64,000 nucleotides of DNA, from the NCBI GenBank assembly GCA_019415525.1, contig DXZA01000057.1:62001-126000 (forward strand), read 5' to 3'. This document shows positions 32,676 to 41,221 of this stretch, in pieces; the first letter of the stretch is position 1, and each line of letters starts with the position of its first letter. The notes beneath the pieces were generated by a model. It worked only from the letters and a program-made list of their open reading frames with translations. It made no database searches and was not told where the DNA came from. A program made the translations under genes and the position numbers. This DNA is from Tyzzerella sp. (GTDB lineage: Bacteria > Bacillota > Clostridia > Lachnospirales > Anaerotignaceae).

Positions 32676-35507
32676 ATGTCATACTATATTGGTGAAATAG
32701 TAAAACTTAGGGGAGAATTTATAAATGCCCATAAAAAAGGCGACTATATAGAAGCCTATATGACAGCAGAAAAAATAATAAAAAAATATGAAGAAAATAA
32801 TGATACATCAAGTATGGATTTTGCTTCTGATATATATAATTTAGGTGTTGTAAGTGATGATATTAATAACTATGCTGTAGCTATAGATTGTTATAGAAAA
32901 TCAGCAAAAATACGTAAAGAAAATAATAGTAAATCAAATGAATATGCTGATACTATAAGTAATCTTGCTGTTGACCTTACTCTTACCGGAAAACATCAAG
33001 AAGCATTAAGTTTATTTAAAGAAGTTATTGCTATACGAGAAAAAAATATTGGTACAAGTCATAATGATTATATTCTCACATTATATAATATGGGAAATCT
33101 TTATGAAGATATGAAAGAGTATGATAATGCAATAGAATACTTAAGACGTGCTCAGGTTAAGGCTCAAAGAAAAAATTCATTCCTTAAAAATGATTATGCA
33201 GATATATTTTCAAGCCTTGCAAGATGTTATGAAAGAAAAGGTAATTATAAAGAAGCTATAAAAAATTATGGAAATGCTATTGAAACAGTAGAGCTTAACT
33301 TAGATACAAATACTTTTTATTATATGTCAATGCTTGTTGCTGCTTCAAATGTTTGTGAAAAAGCTAAATTTTATGAAAAAGCACTTAAATATTCAAAAAA
33401 AGCTATTGATATACGAGAAAAAATAATGGAAAAAACTCATCTTGATTATATAACAAGTCTTAATTCAATAGGTGCTATTTATACTAAAATGGAAAACTAT
33501 GAAAAAGCGATAGAAATACATGAAGAAGTTCTTAATCTTGTAAAAGGTATGCTTGGAGAAAATCACGCTTTTTATGCTGATGCACTTAATAATATTGGTA
33601 TAGATTATAGCAATATGGGTAATTTTTCTGAGTCTTTAAAATATCATAACATGGCTATTGAAAATAAGAAAAATGCTATGGGAGAGGATAGTACTAATAT
33701 TGCTGTTACCTATATAAGTCTTGGAAATGTTTATTCAAAAATGAAGGATAAAGATAATGCATTAAAATATTATAAAAAAGCTCTTGAAATAAGAAAGAAT
33801 TATTATGGAGAAGGTAATATTTATTATATAGAAGTTTTAAATGCTATTGGTAAATTCTATTCTGATATGGGAGAATACAGAAGTGCTTCTGATTATTATA
33901 CAAAAGCTATGATGCTTAGAAGTGCAATTGCTGAAAAAACATCAACAGGTTATGTTAAAAATCTTATTGAAATGACAGATAATTTTAGTAAGGCAGGAAA
34001 GAAAAAACAAGCAATTGACATTATAAATGATGGAATAAGTATACGTAAGAAAATATATGGTGAAAAACACCCTAAATATTCTGATGTTCTTTTTGCAAAA
34101 GCTGAAATACTTATTCGTGGAAAAGATTATGATGAAGCAAGAAAAATACTTGAAGATGTTGTTCTTATAAGAGAAGAAATGATAGGTTCTGATAGTGCTG
34201 ATTATAGAGAAGCTTTAAGTCTTTATGCAGAGAGTTGCAGATTGTCAGGTGAATATGATGAAGCTATTAGCAGTTATAGTAGAAGTATTGAATTAAATAC
34301 AGAAGAAAGTTATAAAGATAAAAAGAAGGCTCATGAAGAAAAACTTAAAATGGCACTTGCTCTTTTAGGAAAAGGTGATATAAAAAAAGGTAATATGTAT
34401 TTTAGAAAAGCTATGAATGCATATGATAGAGATAAAATTGAAAAAGATGATTTTTTCTATGAAAGTATTATTGAATGTGCCAAATATAATATAAAAAATA
34501 AGTGCTTTGAACAGGCTTCTTTAATACTTGAAAATATTGAAAGTATTTATAATAATGATAAAGAAAAAATTATTGAATTAAAAATGATAAAAGCTAGTCT
34601 TTTATATGAATCAAAGGATTATGAAAATGCTATTCATATAATTAATGAAATATTAAAGACTGATGGCATAGAGTTTGAAAATAATAATTTAGCAATTACT
34701 AAGCTTTATATTATGCTTTCAAAAATATATGCAGAAAATAAAGATGTTGAAAATGAGCTTTATAATCTTTTAAAAGCAGAAAAAACAGCAGAAAATGAAG
34801 ATTATATTTTTGTTTTAAAAAGACTTGGAGATGTTTATTTAAATACAAAAGAATATGATAAAGCTATTAAATATTATGGAATGGCTAAAAAAATTATAGG
34901 AGATGAGAATAAAACAGATATTGTTGATTATATTTATATACTTGATTTAATGGGTGATATATATAAAATTAAAAACGATACTGAAAATATGATTAATATG
35001 TATGAATCTTCGTTAAGATTACGAAAAAAATCAGAAATGAAAGATGAAATATATATTAATGAAAATATAAGTCTTGGAGAAGTATTTTCTCATAAAGATT
35101 ATAAAAAAGCCCTTGAATATTTAAGTGAAGCTGCTGTTATTATGAACGAAATAAATGGTGAAGATAAAAAATATGCCTTTGTTTTAATGAGCATAGGTAA
35201 GATTTATGAAAGAGAAAATAAATATGAAGAGACTCTTGGAATATTAAAAAAAGCAAGTGATATATTTAAAATACGTACAGGTGAAAAAAGTATTGAATAT
35301 TTAACAGCACTTGGAAAAGTAGCGGATATTGAATATATAAATGGTAATACAAAATCAGCTTGTGATATATATGAGAAGTTATATGAAATAAGTACTAAAG
35401 AGAGTAAACCTGAAATATTCAACAAAGAAAAACGAGAAAATTTATTAAGTATATACAAAGCTAATAAAGAGTACAAAAAACTTATAAAATTCAAATTTAG
35501 ACGATAA
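32676..35507 (+). CDS. Large tetratricopeptide-repeat protein, function unknown
   Basis: A soluble 943-residue protein made almost wholly of TPR units, with no signal peptide or membrane helix. In the first half the units are about 42 residues long and of kinesin-light-chain type (for example YADALNNIGIDYSNMGNFSE and VTYISLGNVYSKMKDKDNAL). Towards the C-terminus they become more degenerate. No enzymatic or DNA-binding domain is attached. The start is ATG 32676, 6 nt after GGAGGTGA. It stands alone between recX and the rplU operon, and context gives no function. A protein-interaction scaffold is the only safe statement. Confidence 0.8.
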   Translation: MSYYIGEIVKLRGEFINAHKKGDYIEAYMTAEKIIKKYEENNDTSSMDFASDIYNLGVVSDDINNYAVAIDCYRKSAKIRKENNSKSNEYADTISNLAVDLTLTGKHQEALSLFKEVIAIREKNIGTSHNDYILTLYNMGNLYEDMKEYDNAIEYLRRAQVKAQRKNSFLKNDYADIFSSLARCYERKGNYKEAIKNYGNAIETVELNLDTNTFYYMSMLVAASNVCEKAKFYEKALKYSKKAIDIREKIMEKTHLDYITSLNSIGAIYTKMENYEKAIEIHEEVLNLVKGMLGENHAFYADALNNIGIDYSNMGNFSESLKYHNMAIENKKNAMGEDSTNIAVTYISLGNVYSKMKDKDNALKYYKKALEIRKNYYGEGNIYYIEVLNAIGKFYSDMGEYRSASDYYTKAMMLRSAIAEKTSTGYVKNLIEMTDNFSKAGKKKQAIDIINDGISIRKKIYGEKHPKYSDVLFAKAEILIRGKDYDEARKILEDVVLIREEMIGSDSADYREALSLYAESCRLSGEYDEAISSYSRSIELNTEESYKDKKKAHEEKLKMALALLGKGDIKKGNMYFRKAMNAYDRDKIEKDDFFYESIIECAKYNIKNKCFEQASLILENIESIYNNDKEKIIELKMIKASLLYESKDYENAIHIINEILKTDGIEFENNNLAITKLYIMLSKIYAENKDVENELYNLLKAEKTAENEDYIFVLKRLGDVYLNTKEYDKAIKYYGMAKKIIGDENKTDIVDYIYILDLMGDIYKIKNDTENMINMYESSLRLRKKSEMKDEIYINENISLGEVFSHKDYKKALEYLSEAAVIMNEINGEDKKYAFVLMSIGKIYERENKYEETLGILKKASDIFKIRTGEKSIEYLTALGKVADIEYINGNTKSACDIYEKLYEISTKESKPEIFNKEKRENLLSIYKANKEYKKLIKFKFRR

Positions 35508-35513
35508 AATGTG

Positions 35514-35542
35514 TTGACATAATGAGAAGTTTATGCTACTAT
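35514..35542 (+). promoter_or_regulatory. Promoter of the rplU operon
   Basis: TTGACA (35514-35519), a 17-nt spacer and TACTAT (35537-35542), with a TGC extended -10. It is a strong promoter, as expected for ribosomal protein genes. Confidence 0.8.
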
Positions 35543-35548
35543 TTATGA

Positions 35549-35634
35549 GTATGTTTAAGCCGCACGAAGAGGTTAGAAATCCTGAAAAGGTCGGGATACC
35601 GAATTCGGCGAGTATATTGCGAGGAGGTGCAGAG
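35549..35634 (+). ncRNA. Ribosomal protein L21 leader RNA
   Basis: A GC-richer, conserved-looking leader stands between promoter and rplU (AAGCCGCACGAAGAGGTTAG ... CGAGTATATTGCGAGGAGG), with short stems around AGGTT/AATCCT and CCGAATTCGG. Position and content fit the L21 leader family that regulates rplU in low-GC Gram-positives. The exact boundaries are approximate. Confidence 0.7.
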
Positions 35635-35635
35635 A

Positions 35636-35947
35636 ATGTACGCAATTATCGAAACTGGTGGAAAACAGTATAAAGTAGCTGAAGGCGATGTTATTACTGT
35701 TGAAAAATTAGGTGTTGAAGCAGGAAGCGAATACAAATTTGACAAAGTTTTAGTTGTAGCTAAAGACGGAGATGTTAAAGTTGGAGCTCCTTATGTTGAA
35801 GGTGCTGCTGTTTCAGCTGCTGTTATCGGTGACGGGAAAGCTAAAAAGGTTGTAGTTTACAAATACAAATCTAAAAAAGGTTTCCACAAGAAAAAAGGTC
35901 ACAGACAGCCATTCACTAAATTAGAAATCAAAGCTATCAATGCTTAA
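35636..35947 (+). CDS. rplU: 50S ribosomal protein L21
   Basis: Large-subunit protein of 103 residues. It starts MYAIIETGGKQYKV and carries the C-terminal RNA-binding signature KKKGHRQPFTKLEI. The start is ATG 35636 after GAGGAGG; a GTG three codons earlier overlaps the ribosome site. Codon use shifts to the set of highly expressed genes. It is the first gene of rplU-prp-rpmA. Confidence 0.98.
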   Translation: MYAIIETGGKQYKVAEGDVITVEKLGVEAGSEYKFDKVLVVAKDGDVKVGAPYVEGAAVSAAVIGDGKAKKVVVYKYKSKKGFHKKKGHRQPFTKLEIKAINA

Positions 35948-35956
35948 TTTCAGATT

Positions 35957-36301
35957 ATGATAAAAGTTAATATTTATCGTAATAAAAATAATAATATTTA
36001 TGGATTTAAACTTTCTGGACATGCAGGGTTTGCTGAGGAAGGCTCAGATATTGTTTGTTCTGCTGTTACAGTTTTAGTATTTAATACTATAAATTGTATT
36101 GAGGAATTTACTGATGAACCTTTTGAATGTGACCTTGATGAAAAGAAAGGCGGTTTCATAGATTATTGCCTTACTGATATTAAATCCGGTAAGGAAAATA
36201 AAGATGCTGACATTCTCCTTAGAGCGATGGTCAGAGGTCTTTTTGATATTGAATTAGAATATGGTAGTTATATATCGATAAACGACGAGGAGGTGCGCTA
36301 G
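35957..36301 (+). CDS. prp: Ribosomal-processing cysteine protease Prp
   Basis: A 114-residue protease that removes the N-terminal leader of L27. The catalytic pair His22 (SGHAGFAEEGSDIVC) and Cys34 is at the positions known from Staphylococcus Prp. It lies between rplU and rpmA, the conserved location (formerly ysxB). No clear Shine-Dalgarno precedes its ATG, so it probably depends on coupling to rplU. Its stop is directly followed by the rpmA start. Confidence 0.95.
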   Translation: MIKVNIYRNKNNNIYGFKLSGHAGFAEEGSDIVCSAVTVLVFNTINCIEEFTDEPFECDLDEKKGGFIDYCLTDIKSGKENKDADILLRAMVRGLFDIELEYGSYISINDEEVR

Positions 36302-36595
36302 ATGTTAAGATTAAACCTTCAGTTTTTTGCACATAAAAAAGGTGTTGGTTCAACAAAGAACGGCCGTGACTCTGAAGCTAAAAGACTTGGAGCTAAACGT
36401 GCTGACGGACAGATTGTAAGAGCCGGCAATATTTTATACACACAGAGAGGTACAAAAATTCACCCAGGTCTCAATGTTGGTAAAGGTGGAAATGATACAC
36501 TCTTTGCTTTAGTAGACGGACGTGTAAAATATGAAAGAAAAGGCAGAGACAAAAAACAGGTTTCTGTATACCCTGTTGTAGAAGCAGCAGAATAA
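36302..36595 (+). CDS. rpmA: 50S ribosomal protein L27 with cleavable N-terminal leader
   Basis: Large-subunit protein of 97 residues. The N-terminus MLRLNLQFFAHKKGVG contains the Prp site, with cleavage expected between Phe and Ala of LQFF-AHKKG. The mature protein then begins at the residues that reach the peptidyl-transferase centre. The Shine-Dalgarno GAGGAGGTG overlaps the end of prp. The operon ends at a strong terminator. Confidence 0.98.
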   Translation: MLRLNLQFFAHKKGVGSTKNGRDSEAKRLGAKRADGQIVRAGNILYTQRGTKIHPGLNVGKGGNDTLFALVDGRVKYERKGRDKKQVSVYPVVEAAE

Positions 36596-36607
36596 TTTAT
36601 AATAATT

Positions 36608-36642
36608 AAGGCTTCAAATGATTTCATTTGAAGCCTTGTTTT
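36608..36642 (+). terminator. Intrinsic terminator of rplU-prp-rpmA
   Basis: A 13-bp stem AAGGCTTCAAATG / CATTTGAAGCCTT with an ATTT loop, followed by GTTTTG. Confidence 0.85.
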
Positions 36643-36670
36643 GTATGAACTTTAATTTTTTATATATAAT
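36641..36670 (+). promoter_or_regulatory. Possible promoter of obg
   Basis: TTGTAT (36641-36646), an 18-nt spacer and TATAAT (36665-36670), immediately after the terminator. Confidence 0.5.
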
Positions 36671-36697
36671 AATTTTTGGAAAGAGAGGTGTAATTAA

Positions 36698-37975
36698 ATG
36701 TTTGTAGATAGAGTCAAAATCCATATTAAAGGTGGAAATGGTGGAAACGGTTGTGTTTCATTTTACAGAGCAAAGTATATTACACATGGTGGCCCAGATG
36801 GTGGCGATGGTGGCCGTGGTGGTGATGTAATATTTGTTGGCGACGGTAGTATGAGTACTCTTATGGACTTCAGATATAAAAGAAGTTTTAAAGCTGAAGC
36901 CGGAGAAGATGGTGGAAAACTTAACTGTTTTGGTAAAAGTGGAAAAAGCGTTTATATAAAAGTTCCTGTTGGTACTGTTATAAGAGAAGCTGAGTCCGGT
37001 AAAGTTATGGCAGATATAACAAAAATCGGAGAAGAAAAAGTTATAATTAAAGGTGGAAAAGGTGGCCGTGGTAACCAGCACTTTGCAACACCTACTCGTC
37101 AGGCTCCTAGATATGCCGAAAGAGGTGTTGTAGCTAAAGAGTATGATGTAATACTTGAGCTTAAACTTATTGCTGATGTTGGTCTTATTGGTTTCCCTAA
37201 TGTTGGTAAATCAACTTTACTTTCAATGGTAACAAATGCTAATCCTAAAATTGCTAACTATCACTTTACAACACTTGCACCAAATCTTGGTGTTGTTCAA
37301 GGTAAATACGGCGATGATTTCGTTCTTGCTGACATTCCAGGACTTGTTGAAGGTGCTAGCGAAGGTGTAGGACTTGGACATGAGTTTTTAAGACATGTTG
37401 AAAGAACAAAAGTATTTATACATGTTGTTGATGCTGCAAGTGTTGAAGGTCGTGACCCTGTTGAGGATATAGAAACTATAAATAAAGAGCTTTTTGATTA
37501 CAACGCAGAGCTTATGAAACGTCCTCAGGTTATCGCAGCAAATAAAACAGATATTCTAGGCTCTGAAGAATTTGTTGAAAAACTTAAAGAAACATATGAA
37601 CCAAAGGGATATAAAGTATATCCAATATCTGCTGCTACAAATAAAGGTCTTGACGAACTTCTTGGTGCAGTTGCTGCTATTCTTAAAGATTATCCAGAAG
37701 ATATTATATTTGAAGAAGAATATGATGAATATGCAGAAGCTGTAATTGATAAAGAGCCATTTACAATAGAAGTTTATGATGATAATTATTATGTTGTTAC
37801 TGGTGTTGGTGTAGAAAAGATGATTGGTTATACAAACATCGATACAGAAAAAGGTTTTGCCTTCTTCCAGAAATATTTAAGAGAAAAAGGTATTATAGAA
37901 GCTCTTGAAGAAAAAGGTATTTCTGAAGGCGATACTGTAAGAATTTACGGAATTGAATTTGACTATTATAAATAA
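36698..37975 (+). CDS. obg: GTPase Obg (CgtA)
   Basis: Ribosome-associated essential GTPase of 425 residues. It has three parts: the glycine-rich Obg fold (KIHIKGGNGGNGCVSFYRAK, residues about 1-158), the G domain with P-loop GFPNVGKST, switch DIPG and NKTD, and the C-terminal OCT domain (about 340-425) typical of the Gram-positive form. The Shine-Dalgarno is AGAGAGGTG. Its position after rplU-rpmA is conserved in many Firmicutes. Confidence 0.97.
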   Translation: MFVDRVKIHIKGGNGGNGCVSFYRAKYITHGGPDGGDGGRGGDVIFVGDGSMSTLMDFRYKRSFKAEAGEDGGKLNCFGKSGKSVYIKVPVGTVIREAESGKVMADITKIGEEKVIIKGGKGGRGNQHFATPTRQAPRYAERGVVAKEYDVILELKLIADVGLIGFPNVGKSTLLSMVTNANPKIANYHFTTLAPNLGVVQGKYGDDFVLADIPGLVEGASEGVGLGHEFLRHVERTKVFIHVVDAASVEGRDPVEDIETINKELFDYNAELMKRPQVIAANKTDILGSEEFVEKLKETYEPKGYKVYPISAATNKGLDELLGAVAAILKDYPEDIIFEEEYDEYAEAVIDKEPFTIEVYDDNYYVVTGVGVEKMIGYTNIDTEKGFAFFQKYLREKGIIEALEEKGISEGDTVRIYGIEFDYYK

Positions 37976-37980
37976 TATTT

Positions 37981-38009
37981 AAGGTGCGTATTACGCACCT
38001 TTTTTTTAG
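37981..38009 (+). terminator. Intrinsic terminator of obg
   Basis: Stem AAGGTGCGT / ACGCACCTT with an ATT loop and a run of seven T. Confidence 0.92.
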
Positions 38010-38018
38010 TTAAAATAT

Positions 38019-38047
38019 TTGTACAGTATAATTTATTGTGATACTAT
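38019..38047 (+). promoter_or_regulatory. Promoter of the MFS gene
   Basis: TTGTAC (38019-38024), a 17-nt spacer and TACTAT (38042-38047), with a TGA extended -10. Confidence 0.55.
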
Positions 38048-38080
38048 TAATAAAGTAATATTTTGAGGGAGAATATATTA

Positions 38081-39280
38081 ATGGATATTTTAAAAAATAA
38101 TTATAAATATACTGTATATGCTTGTTATTTAGGATATATAGTACAAGCAGTTATAAATAACATAAGTCCAATATTTTTTGTTATATATCAAAAATATTTA
38201 GGAATATCTCTTGATAAAATAGGAATTCTTATTACATTAAATTTTGGTGTTCAAATATTAACTGATATAATTGCTGGTAAATATGCAGATAGCATAGGAT
38301 ATAGAAAAAGCATGATATGTGCTCATATAATAGCAGTTTTTGGAATTATGGGAATTGGATTATCAAGCTTTGTATTTTCTAATATATTTTTTGGTCTTGT
38401 AATATCAACAATTTTAAATGCTGTTGGTGGAGGTCTTTTAGAAGTTTTAGTAAGTCCTATTGTTGAATCTGTACCTTCAAAAGAAAAAGACAAGGCTATG
38501 AGTATGTTACATTCCTTTTATTGTTGGGGCTGTGTTGGATTTATACTTATTTCTACAATTGCTTTAAAATTTATAGGTGAAACATATTGGTATATAATAC
38601 CTTTATTATGGTCTATCGTTCCATTTATAAATATATTTATGTTTGCAATTGTACCTATAAATACACTTGTTGATGAAAGTGAAAAAGTATCTGTAAAAAT
38701 CTTTTTTAGAAACAAAGTATTTTGGATAATAGTAATAATGATGATTTGTGCAGGAGCTTCTGAAATGGGAATGTCACAATGGGCATCATATTTTGCAGAA
38801 GTAGGTCTTAAAGTAGATAAAACTACAGGAGATATTATGGGGCCTGTATTTTTTTGTTTTATGATGGGACTTACAAGACTTTTCTATGGTAAAAAAGGTG
38901 AAGTTATTAATTTAGAAAAATTTATAGTAGCTAGTTGTATTTTATGTGTTATAAGTTATGGTTTGGCAGCATTTTCACCATATCCAATTATTGGTCTTAT
39001 AGGCTGTGGACTTTGTGGTCTTTCTGTTGGAATACTTTGGCCAGGTATGTTTAGTATTGCAGCAAAAAATTGTAAAGAAGGTGGAACTGCTATATTTGCT
39101 ATACTTGCTCTTGCAGGAGATATGGGTTGTGTCACAGGTCCTCAGACGGTTAATATAATTTATAATATTTTTCCACAGTATGGAATAAAATTAGGATTTT
39201 TAGGAGCTACTGTATTTCCGTTATTAATGATAATATTTATGATTGTAGGTATAAAAATTAAAGTTTTTAATATAAAATAA
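38081..39280 (+). CDS. MFS transporter
   Basis: A 399-residue membrane protein with about twelve hydrophobic helices. The loop between helices 2 and 3 holds the MFS A-motif variant GKYADSIGYRKSM. The substrate is unknown; sugar and drug transporters are both possible. The start is ATG 38081, 8 nt after GAGGGAGA. The frame extends six codons upstream to a TTG, through the ribosome site. It is monocistronic, between its own promoter and a shared terminator. Confidence 0.88.
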   Translation: MDILKNNYKYTVYACYLGYIVQAVINNISPIFFVIYQKYLGISLDKIGILITLNFGVQILTDIIAGKYADSIGYRKSMICAHIIAVFGIMGIGLSSFVFSNIFFGLVISTILNAVGGGLLEVLVSPIVESVPSKEKDKAMSMLHSFYCWGCVGFILISTIALKFIGETYWYIIPLLWSIVPFINIFMFAIVPINTLVDESEKVSVKIFFRNKVFWIIVIMMICAGASEMGMSQWASYFAEVGLKVDKTTGDIMGPVFFCFMMGLTRLFYGKKGEVINLEKFIVASCILCVISYGLAAFSPYPIIGLIGCGLCGLSVGILWPGMFSIAAKNCKEGGTAIFAILALAGDMGCVTGPQTVNIIYNIFPQYGIKLGFLGATVFPLLMIIFMIVGIKIKVFNIK

Positions 39281-39281
39281 A

Positions 39282-39310
39282 AAAGGGTATTTATTAATAC
39301 CCTTTATTTT
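39282..39310. terminator. Bidirectional terminator
   Basis: Stem AAAGGGTATT / AATACCCTTT with a TATT loop and A and T runs on both sides, between convergent genes. Confidence 0.85.
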
Positions 39311-40368
39311 TTATATATTTTTGAATTTTTATTTATATATTTTAAATGTATCTTATCAAAAATATAATGGAATACAATCCCATATAAAACACCAAATAAT
39401 GTATCTATTATTCTAAATAAAATAGTACTGTAAATACCTATTATATCAACAGCAACAGACATTGCACCTAAACAATTAAACATAGTTTGAAAACCATAAA
39501 GTGTACAAAAACCAACACATAATCCACCTATTATTCCAAGCATATTATGAAATTCCATAGGTATTATTTTATAAAATATATAAAAAAGTAATACGCCGGC
39601 TAATGTTCCAGGAATTCTACTGATTGCTTTTTTTATTCTAAGTTCAGGTGAAATTTGAGAAACTGCCAAAGCAGAAAATCCTATCCATATAATTCTTTTA
39701 AAACCTAAAAATTGACCTATGAACATAGCAGTTGATACTGAAAGTGCTAATGATAATTGCCATTTAGACCTTTCTGTTTTAATATCAAATTCTGTAAAAA
39801 GATGTGAAAAATTTTTTTTATAATTTTTATGAATTGTTTTTCTATATATTATGATAGAGCAAATTAAAGCACCTAACATAAGACCTAATAATCGCATTAT
39901 ATATGATTTTTCTGTAACCTCATATCCAAATAATAGAATATAGCACATAACAACTATTGAGTGGTTAAACATATGTACATTATGACAGCTTAATACTGTT
40001 ATTAAAAATATACATATAAAGTTTGTTATGAAGGCAAAAAATATAGATGAAGAATAAGCTATATATGAGCCTATACCCATTATGCCAAATATTAAAAACA
40101 TATTTAAAATACTATGAAAAGCATTTATATTAAAATCTGTTTGACGAAAAATCAATATAAATAAAAGTACTACAACACCAGCTATACTATTTTCAGAGCC
40201 AAATATTAAAGAAAATAATGTTACAAAAGAAATACAAAAAGCTAAAGTAATAAAAACTTTAAAAATATATATTAGTATATGACGAAGTTTTTCTTTTTTA
40301 TCAGAACATTCTCTTATAATATTTTTTGAACCTATTTGATTTAATTGTAATTCTTCATAAAATGTCAA
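39304..40368 (-). CDS. FUSC / aromatic-acid-exporter-like membrane protein
   Basis: A 354-residue membrane protein. Two clusters of about five hydrophobic helices (about 30-170 and 200-340) are separated by a basic cytosolic stretch. The second half contains LALSVSTAMFIGQFLGFKRIIWIGFSALAV, a pattern of the fusaric acid resistance (FUSC) superfamily. The likely role is export of small organic acids, but no substrate can be named. The start is a TTG after AAGGGA. It has its own promoter although it follows the TetR gene. Confidence 0.72.
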   Translation of the reverse strand: MTFYEELQLNQIGSKNIIRECSDKKEKLRHILIYIFKVFITLAFCISFVTLFSLIFGSENSIAGVVVLLFILIFRQTDFNINAFHSILNMFLIFGIMGIGSYIAYSSSIFFAFITNFICIFLITVLSCHNVHMFNHSIVVMCYILLFGYEVTEKSYIMRLLGLMLGALICSIIIYRKTIHKNYKKNFSHLFTEFDIKTERSKWQLSLALSVSTAMFIGQFLGFKRIIWIGFSALAVSQISPELRIKKAISRIPGTLAGVLLFYIFYKIIPMEFHNMLGIIGGLCVGFCTLYGFQTMFNCLGAMSVAVDIIGIYSTILFRIIDTLFGVLYGIVFHYIFDKIHLKYINKNSKIYKK

Positions 40369-40419
40369 TATTAATCCCTTCTTAATAATTTATTTTTTTA
40401 ACTATTCTAGCGAAGAGGA

Positions 40420-40448
40420 ATATTATCATATATATTATATTATGTCAA
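40420..40448 (-). promoter_or_regulatory. Promoter of the FUSC gene
   Basis: On the minus strand a consensus TTGACA (40448-40443), a 17-nt spacer and TAATAT (40425-40420), with a TGA extended -10. Confidence 0.7.
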
Positions 40449-40463
40449 TAATATTTGTAATAA

Positions 40464-41054
40464 TTAAATTTTTTCTACAATATTACCAGATACTATTATA
40501 TCAAGATATTGAACCATATCATCAATAGAAATAGACATATCATTTTTTAACCACCAATCAGCTAGTGATATAGAAGCCGATGTATAATAAGTTGCCAATA
40601 TAGCATGTGGTATCTTAAATTTAACACCATGGTTTTTTTCACGCATTTTAAAATGTTCTTTAAGCTGTGCTGCTATTGCTGTACAGCATACTTCTTCAAC
40701 ATAACTATTTGTTTTATCAAAGAGAGTTTTTGAAATAAGTATTCTATTTTCTGATATATATTCTAAAACTTTTTTGAAAAGATATAAATAATATTCTTTA
40801 TGAGTATATTCTCCTTTTAGTTCTTCTTTACAATGATTTAGAAATTCTTGTTGAAGGTCTGTTATTATTGCTCTTAAAAGATGCTCTTTATCTTCAAAAT
40901 GTTTATAAAAAGTTGTTCTGTGTACCATGGCTTTTTCGCAAATATCTGTTACTGATATTTCTGAAAATGATTTTTCTCTTAAAAGTTCAGAAAGAGCATT
41001 TGTTAAAAGCATATATGTTTGTCTTGCTCTTAAATCCATCTTTTTTTGTTTCAT
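40464..41054 (-). CDS. TetR/AcrR family regulator
   Basis: A 196-residue repressor. The N-terminal helix-turn-helix (SVTDICEKAMVHRTTFYKHFEDKEHLL, residues about 33-59) is classic TetR. The C-terminal ligand domain is unlike any I can place precisely. The ATG is 7 nt after AAGGAGG. It is divergent from an RND efflux operon whose start region carries two matching palindromes, so it very likely represses that pump and perhaps itself. Confidence 0.92.
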   Translation of the reverse strand: MKQKKMDLRARQTYMLLTNALSELLREKSFSEISVTDICEKAMVHRTTFYKHFEDKEHLLRAIITDLQQEFLNHCKEELKGEYTHKEYYLYLFKKVLEYISENRILISKTLFDKTNSYVEEVCCTAIAAQLKEHFKMREKNHGVKFKIPHAILATYYTSASISLADWWLKNDMSISIDDMVQYLDIIVSGNIVEKI

Positions 41055-41132
41055 TTAAATTCCTCCTTATTTTAAATCTACAATTTTGAAAAAATGATGA
41101 TTATATATACATATTAAAATTATTGTTTCTTG

Positions 41133-41201
41133 TTTTTTTATTTAATTAGTCTTAGTATATAGTAAATAGATACAAATGTAAAGATAATATACAAGTGTAT
41201 A
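41133..41201 (+). promoter_or_regulatory. RND operon promoter with twin TetR-type operators
   Basis: TTGTTT (41133-41138), a 17-nt spacer and TATATA (41156-41161). Downstream lie two palindromes, ATACAAATGTAA (41170-41181) and TATACAAGTGTATA (41188-41201), with centres 19 bp apart. They share the form ATACAARTGTAW, as expected for tandem repressor dimers at a start site. Confidence 0.65.
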
Positions 41202-41221
41202 TAAAAATAGGAGGAAACAAA

